10,487 bases of DNA from Candidatus Omnitrophota bacterium. Its GTDB lineage: Bacteria > Omnitrophota > Gorgyraeia > 1-14-0-20-64-10. The stretch lies in the NCBI GenBank assembly GCA_023248095.1, contig JAHFFF010000047.1:1-10487 (forward strand), written 5' to 3'. Shown here one piece after another: positions 6,237 to 10,487 of this stretch (position 1 is the first letter of the stretch; the number at the start of each line of letters is the position of its first letter). The translations under genes and the position numbers were made by a program. A model generated the notes under the pieces. It worked only from the letters and a program-made list of their open reading frames with translations. It was not told the DNA's origin and did not search any database.

Positions 6237-6250
6237 AGGTGAGTGAGTGA
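6237..6250 (+). promoter_or_regulatory. Ribosome binding site merged with a (GTGA)3 repeat at the RND start
   Basis: AGGTGA (6237-6242) is a good anti-Shine-Dalgarno match four bases before GTG 6247. The in-frame codon before that GTG is a stop (6244-6246), and ATG 6234 runs straight into a TGA, so GTG 6247 is the only usable start. Both the site and the start codon lie inside three tandem GTGA units (6239-6250). Confidence 0.55.
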
Positions 6251-9200
6251 GTCTCCCGCAGTTCAGCGTCCGCAGACCGGTTACAACCGTCATGATCTAC
6301 CTGGGGATTGTGCTCCTGGGGATCATTGCTTGGACGCGCCTGCCGCAGGAATTGTTCCCGCCGATTACCTATCCCCAGTTGACCGTTGTGACCCACTACA
6401 AGGATGCTGCGCCCGAGGAGATTGAGCTTTTGGTGACCAAGCCCATTGAGGAGGTCACCGGCACGGTCTCAGGCTTGCGGCGAATCAGCTCCATCTCCAA
6501 GGAAGAGCTCTCTCTGGTGATCGCAGAGTTCAACTGGGACACCAACATGGATTTCGCCGCCCTCGGAGTCCGGGAGAAGATCGACCTCATCAAGGAACGA
6601 CTGCCGCGCGGAGCGGAAGACCCAGTGGTCATTAAGTACAACCCCTTCGAGCTTCCGGTCTTGGTTTTGAATCTCTCCGGAGATGTCCATCCCTACGAGC
6701 TGCTCACCATTGCTCGCAAGCAGGTCAAGAACGAGCTGGAGAAGGTCGAGGGAGTAGCGGCAGTGAACATCTCGGGTGGATTGGAGAGGGAGATCCTGGT
6801 GGAGCTGGACCAGGGTCGTCTTCAGTCAGCCCGATTGCCCATCTCGCAAATCGTCGACTCCCTCTCGAAGGCGAACCTGAACTATCCAGCAGGAACGATC
6901 AAGGAGGCCTTCTATGAATACCTGATACGGACCATGGGGGAATTCTCAGTCGTCAAGGAGATTCCCGGCATTGCCGTCGGAGTGGATGAGAAAAAGGAGC
7001 CCCCCGAAAAGGAACTGGAGAAACAGCAGCATGAGAGTCTCGGAGGCCCGCTCGAAAAAGAGAAGGGCCTTCCGCCTCCGCAGCGCTTGATCATGCTCAA
7101 GGATATCGGAGTAGTGAAGGATACCTACCGGGACCGAGAGTCCATCTCGCGCTTCCAAGGCAAGGATAACATCTCCTTGAGTATTCAGAAGCAGGCGGGG
7201 GTGAGTACCTTGCAGGTGGTCAGCCGAGTCCAGGAAGCGATGAAGGGGATCAGGGCTTCCTTGCCACCCGGCGTCCAGCTCGCTGTCGCCTATGATCAGT
7301 CGACCTTCATTCGCAAGTCCATTGCGGATGTTCGGGATGCCGCCTTGCAGGGTGGTCTGTTTGCGTTTGGCGTCTTATTCCTGTTCTTGGGGAATTTCTG
7401 GGCGGCTCTCAACGTCACTTTTGCCATCCCCATCTCAGTCTTTGCAACGGTGGGCCCCATGTACTTCAGCGGCCTGACGATCAACGTGATCTCCATGGGT
7501 GGTTTGGCGATGGCGGTGGGGATGCTCGTGGATGCAGGAACGGTTGCCGTCGAGAACATCGACCTCAAACGCCGAGATGGAAAGCCGTCGAAAGAGGCTG
7601 CTGTTGAGGGAACGGAAGAAATCTCCAGCGCCCTGTTCGGTACGGTGAATACCACCGTCGTGGTCTTCCTCCCCATGATCTTTGTGGTAGGCATTGCAGG
7701 GCAACTCTTCAAGCAGCTCGCCTATACTGTGACGGTTTCGAACTACGCCAGCCTTGCTGTGGCGTTGACCCTGACGCCGCTGTTTGCCTCCAGGATCCGA
7801 TATGGAACCGGACGTTCCCCCATTGAGCCGTTCATTGATGCCATGCGTCGATTTGACACGGCTCTCGTTACCTGGTTTCTGCGACATCGGATTGTAGGGA
7901 TCGGGCTGGTAACCCTGATGTTTGTGGCATCGCTGTTTGGGCTCGGGAAACTGGACCGCGAGCTGCTCCCCCGAGTGGATCAGGGTCAATTCATCCTACG
8001 CGTGAATCTTAACCCCGGTACCCGGTTGGATGTTACGGACCGCGTGACGAAACGCATTGAACAAGTTTTGCAGGCGCTGCCGGAGGTCCGAGATGCTACC
8101 GTGAACATTGGGTCCTCCAAAGAGAAAAAGGCTGAGGAGCTTCTGGAGACGTTAGGATCCCACCAGGCGCAGATCCTGGTTAACCTTTGGCCGAAGTACA
8201 TGGGATGGGGCCAGGCCCCGGGAACAGGTTTTCGAACCCGAAAGACCGCCGAGGTTGTTCAGGAGTTGAAGGACACCCTCAGTCGCGAGTCCCTGGAGGG
8301 AGCGAATGTCGAGTACCTTCTTCAGGAGTCGGTTTTCAAGTCTGCCCTCTTGGCGGGGGCCCCCGTGGTGGTGGAGATCAAGGGGACGGATTTGCAACGG
8401 GTGGAAAAAATCGCCAACCAGGTCAAAGAAGATTTGACGAATATCCCGGGACTCTACGGTGTTCAGACGAGCCTCATCCCGCCGTCGCCAGAGACTAAGG
8501 TGCACGTGATGAAGGATCGAGCCTCTACCTATCACCTTTCCGTCAGCGACATTGCCCTGACTGCCCAGACGGCGCTCAAGGGCTATGTGGCGACGAAATT
8601 CAAGGAAGAGGGAAAGGAGATTGATATCCGGGTTAGGTTGCGAAAGCAGGATCGTGAAGATATGAGCAGGGTACGGCGTTTACTGATCCATTCTCCTCTC
8701 GATTTAGACGTTCCCCTTGCGGAGGTGGCCTATTTGTCCGACGGCAAAGGCCCGACCGAAATCCGGCACCTGGACCAGCAGCGCACGGTCTTGATCTCGG
8801 CGCAGTTGTTCAACCGTTCACTGAGCGAGGTCCTCAAGGAAGTGTCTTCTGTCTTGGACAAACGGGCGCTACCCTCAGGTTATACGGCAGCGCTGACCGG
8901 CGAGAACCAACAGATGCAGGAATCATTTCGTTCCCTGGCTTTCGCGCTGGGTCTATCAGTTCTTTTGGTCTACATGGTGATGGCGGCGGAATTCGAGTCC
9001 CTCTGGCAGCCATTTCTCATCATGGGGACGATCCCGATGGGTATCATCGGAGTGTTCCTCGCCCAGTGGCTGACCCACACCCCCGTGAGTGTGATGACGC
9101 TGCTGGGTGTCATCATCCTGGGCGGGTTGGTGGTCGATGATGGAATTGTTTTAGTGGACTACATTAATCTGGTCAGGGCCCAAGGGGTTGGACTGGAAGA

Positions 9201-10257
9201 AGCGGTTGTGCTGGCGAGTGAACGGCGCCTGCGCCCGATCCTGATGACTTCGGGCACCACTGTGCTGGGCCTTGTTCCGCTTGCATTCGGTTTAGGCGAA
9301 GGGGTAGAACTGCAGGGCCCCATGGCCATTGCCGTGATGGGAGGAATGACCGTTTGTACCTTTTTGACCCTCATCTTTCTTCCCGCTCTGTATGTTGTGG
9401 CGGATCGGTTTTTCTCGAGATTCCGCCAGCTGCTCCCGCTTCCATCCTCCGATGAGCCTTTAATTCCTGCTCTAGCGACCTCTGCTGGGCTACCTGTTTC
9501 TGGCCTACCTCCTGCCATTGTGTCCACCCCTATTCCCGAGTCCGCCATCACGGAGATTTCCTCAGTGGAACCTACCATGCGTGTAGAACTCCCAGAGATT
9601 CCGGATGATTACGGTGGGGAAGAGATTCCTCCTGATAGGCCGGATTTCCCAGTCTTGTTCCTAACGGATTTTCTTGGGAAGCCAGAACCACCGTCGGAAC
9701 CGGAGCCTCCGCCGTCAGAACCTCAACCTCCATCAGAGCCGCCTGGTCCTCCGTTAGAGCCTGAACCTCCGTCAGGGATGGGAAGTGGAGGCGTTGCGTT
9801 GGAACTCAATATTTCACAGCCTGTTACACCTACTGAGCCACCAGATGAGATGGTTCTTGAGCAGGCGCCTGATATGGTTCCAGAACAACCAGAATTACCA
9901 GCACAACCACAGGAACCTCCTCCTGTAGAGGAGCCACCCTCTCCTGTTCCACCCGAGGCTCTTCCTCCGTCGGTAGGGGAAGCGGCACCTCCCCCTATTT
10001 CAAAGATGTTGCCCCTTGTGTCGGCACAAGAGCCATCACCTCCTGCTACGCCAGGGACGCCTATTCCACTCAACCCTCGACAGCAACAGCTGATCGAGTA
10101 CCTGAAGGTTCATGGACAGATCAGCCGGAAGGATTACGCGCAATTGATAGGTGCTTCGATACCGACGGCAGCCCGTGATCTGAAGGAGTTGGTGGATCGT
10201 GGACGGATTAAGGGGATTGGGCCTTTGGCCAAGGGAAGATATTATGTCCTTGCCTGA
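6247..10257 (+). CDS. RND efflux pump fused to a C-terminal winged-helix DNA-binding domain
   Basis: Residues 1-1060 form a complete RND pump (AcrB/MdtB-like, proton-driven): N-terminal FSVRRPVTTVMIY and TM1, a first periplasmic porter loop with a charged insertion (about 245-278), TM2-TM6, GKLDRELLPRVDQGQF after TM7, a second porter loop, and TM8-TM12 ending near 1052. TM4 has VDAGTVAVEN (D429, Ala at the second AcrB Asp position). TM10 has GLVVDDGIVLVDY (D964-D965) where AcrB has its essential Lys. A Pro/Glu/Ser-rich linker (about 1061-1274) follows. The last 60 residues form a winged helix: helix 1 PRQQQLIEYLKVHG, helix 2 SRKDYAQLIG, recognition helix SIPTAARDLKELVDRG, and a wing ending KGRYYVLA. 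RND C termini face the cytoplasm, so the domain could reach DNA. RND pumps are usually 1,000-1,070 residues; this one has 1,336. The frame has no break. Substrate is not predictable. The end overlaps the next RND gene by 14 nt. Confidence 0.93.
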   Translation: MSLPQFSVRRPVTTVMIYLGIVLLGIIAWTRLPQELFPPITYPQLTVVTHYKDAAPEEIELLVTKPIEEVTGTVSGLRRISSISKEELSLVIAEFNWDTNMDFAALGVREKIDLIKERLPRGAEDPVVIKYNPFELPVLVLNLSGDVHPYELLTIARKQVKNELEKVEGVAAVNISGGLEREILVELDQGRLQSARLPISQIVDSLSKANLNYPAGTIKEAFYEYLIRTMGEFSVVKEIPGIAVGVDEKKEPPEKELEKQQHESLGGPLEKEKGLPPPQRLIMLKDIGVVKDTYRDRESISRFQGKDNISLSIQKQAGVSTLQVVSRVQEAMKGIRASLPPGVQLAVAYDQSTFIRKSIADVRDAALQGGLFAFGVLFLFLGNFWAALNVTFAIPISVFATVGPMYFSGLTINVISMGGLAMAVGMLVDAGTVAVENIDLKRRDGKPSKEAAVEGTEEISSALFGTVNTTVVVFLPMIFVVGIAGQLFKQLAYTVTVSNYASLAVALTLTPLFASRIRYGTGRSPIEPFIDAMRRFDTALVTWFLRHRIVGIGLVTLMFVASLFGLGKLDRELLPRVDQGQFILRVNLNPGTRLDVTDRVTKRIEQVLQALPEVRDATVNIGSSKEKKAEELLETLGSHQAQILVNLWPKYMGWGQAPGTGFRTRKTAEVVQELKDTLSRESLEGANVEYLLQESVFKSALLAGAPVVVEIKGTDLQRVEKIANQVKEDLTNIPGLYGVQTSLIPPSPETKVHVMKDRASTYHLSVSDIALTAQTALKGYVATKFKEEGKEIDIRVRLRKQDREDMSRVRRLLIHSPLDLDVPLAEVAYLSDGKGPTEIRHLDQQRTVLISAQLFNRSLSEVLKEVSSVLDKRALPSGYTAALTGENQQMQESFRSLAFALGLSVLLVYMVMAAEFESLWQPFLIMGTIPMGIIGVFLAQWLTHTPVSVMTLLGVIILGGLVVDDGIVLVDYINLVRAQGVGLEEAVVLASERRLRPILMTSGTTVLGLVPLAFGLGEGVELQGPMAIAVMGGMTVCTFLTLIFLPALYVVADRFFSRFRQLLPLPSSDEPLIPALATSAGLPVSGLPPAIVSTPIPESAITEISSVEPTMRVELPEIPDDYGGEEIPPDRPDFPVLFLTDFLGKPEPPSEPEPPPSEPQPPSEPPGPPLEPEPPSGMGSGGVALELNISQPVTPTEPPDEMVLEQAPDMVPEQPELPAQPQEPPPVEEPPSPVPPEALPPSVGEAAPPPISKMLPLVSAQEPSPPATPGTPIPLNPRQQQLIEYLKVHGQISRKDYAQLIGASIPTAARDLKELVDRGRIKGIGPLAKGRYYVLA
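9427..10071 (+). other. Proline-rich cytoplasmic linker of the RND fusion, with PPSEP repeats
   Basis: This part encodes residues 1061-1274, low in complexity and very rich in Pro, Glu and Ser. Residues 1148-1177 (9688-9777) are built from units of the type PPSEPEP, PPSEPQ, PPSEPPG and PPLEPE, alternating seven and six residues. Proline is mostly CCT or CCA here, whereas the pump part favours CCC and CCG, so the codon use of the linker differs from the pump. It is probably disordered or extended and could span tens of nanometres between membrane and DNA. Confidence 0.8.
10072..10254 (+). other. Winged helix-turn-helix domain coding segment
   Basis: This encodes residues 1276-1336 of the RND fusion. 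The pattern RQQQLIEYLKVHGQISRKDY, then a helix, then TAARDLKELVDRGRI and a GRYYV wing matches DeoR-type and Fic/ATPase-associated winged helices, in which the TAxRDLxxLV helix contacts DNA. Some of these domains mediate protein contacts instead, so DNA binding is likely but not shown. Confidence 0.85.
10231..10236 (+). promoter_or_regulatory. Ribosome binding site of the second RND gene
   Basis: AAGGGA inside the wing codons of the preceding gene lies seven bases before ATG 10244. It fixes the start and shows that the second pump is translated from the same message, coupled to the first. Confidence 0.55.
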
Positions 10258-10487
10258 TTTTTCCATTCGACGACCCATCACGATCCTGATGCTCTGTATT
10301 GGGTTGGGTGTGGTGGGTGGAATCGCTTTGACGCGTCTGCCGATTGAGCTTTATCCGAATTTCAGCTTTGGCGACATCTCCATCATCATCAACGTCCGTG
10401 GTGGAATGCCTCCGGAAGAGATCGAGAACCGGGTGACCAAACTGGTTGAGGAAAGCATAGGAGACGTTTCTCACCTCAAGGACGTCA
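10244..10487 (+). CDS. Second RND efflux pump, 5' end only (truncated by window edge)
   Basis: The 81 visible residues are a standard RND N terminus: SLPDFSIRRPITILMLC, TM1 to about residue 29, then TRLPIELYPNFSFGDISI and GMPPEEIENRVTKLVEESI, the start of the first porter subdomain (PN1). The first eleven residues closely resemble those of the upstream RND protein (SLPQFSVRRPVT), while the porter part diverges (IELYPNFSFGDIS against QELFPPITYPQLT), so the two are distinct paralogues rather than a recent duplication. ATG 10244 overlaps the preceding stop by 14 nt with AAGGGA upstream. Two adjacent RND genes behind one adaptor and one channel recall MdtABC, where MdtB and MdtC form a mixed trimer. 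Whether this copy also has a C-terminal extension cannot be seen. Confidence 0.9.
   Translation, partial: MSLPDFSIRRPITILMLCIGLGVVGGIALTRLPIELYPNFSFGDISIIINVRGGMPPEEIENRVTKLVEESIGDVSHLKDV

Noticed and set aside
9427..10257. The winged helix as a separate gene brought in by a sequencing frameshift
   Set aside because: The frame is continuous from the pump through the linker with no stop, and there is no ribosome binding site and start codon pair directly before the winged helix.
1..10487. CRISPR array, insertion sequence, phage or toxin-antitoxin system
   Set aside because: No regularly spaced repeats, transposase, integrase or typical toxin-antitoxin pair was seen on either strand.

Overview
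The window comes from a diderm (Gram-negative-type) bacterium. A TolC-family outer-membrane channel, a periplasmic adaptor and RND inner-membrane pumps only make sense in a cell with two membranes. The DNA is moderately GC-rich by eye. A Cld/HemQ-like heme protein, a stand-alone MetE catalytic domain and a VIT1-type transporter would fit an environmental lineage such as Nitrospirota or NC10. That placement is a low-confidence guess, because no marker gene here settles taxonomy.

Left part (1-2327), all on the + strand: the 3' portion of a Cld/HemQ-family gene, a 325-residue 'core MetE' (cobalamin-independent methionine synthase catalytic domain only), and a VIT1/CCC1-family metal transporter. 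Stop and start codons abut or overlap, so the three are probably one transcriptional unit. Middle part (2328-3201): a tRNA-Glu(CUC) with a near-consensus promoter, a small basic Cys4 protein of unknown function 11 nt downstream, a two-helix membrane protein of unknown function, and a 101-nt intergenic region that looks like the control region of the next operon.

Right part (3202-10487): a tripartite efflux operon. It encodes an outer-membrane channel with an added N-terminal AMIN domain, an adaptor with a DxDGDGxxD calcium-type loop, a first RND pump, and the start of a second RND pump that overlaps the first by 14 nt. The two tandem RND genes resemble the MdtB/MdtC layout and suggest a heteromeric pump or two pumps sharing one adaptor and channel.

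The most unusual feature is the first RND protein. After its twelfth transmembrane helix, where the C terminus should be cytoplasmic, it continues in frame through a proline-rich linker of about 214 residues into a winged-helix DNA-binding-like domain. This would make it a pump that is also a membrane-tethered DNA-binding protein. The control region ahead of the operon carries three copies of the 8-mer GAGACGGT around a candidate promoter, plus an imperfect dyad between its -35 and -10. These are natural candidate operators. The hypothesis is a self-sensing efflux system in which the pump regulates its own operon; the fusion is read directly from the sequence, the regulation is inference.
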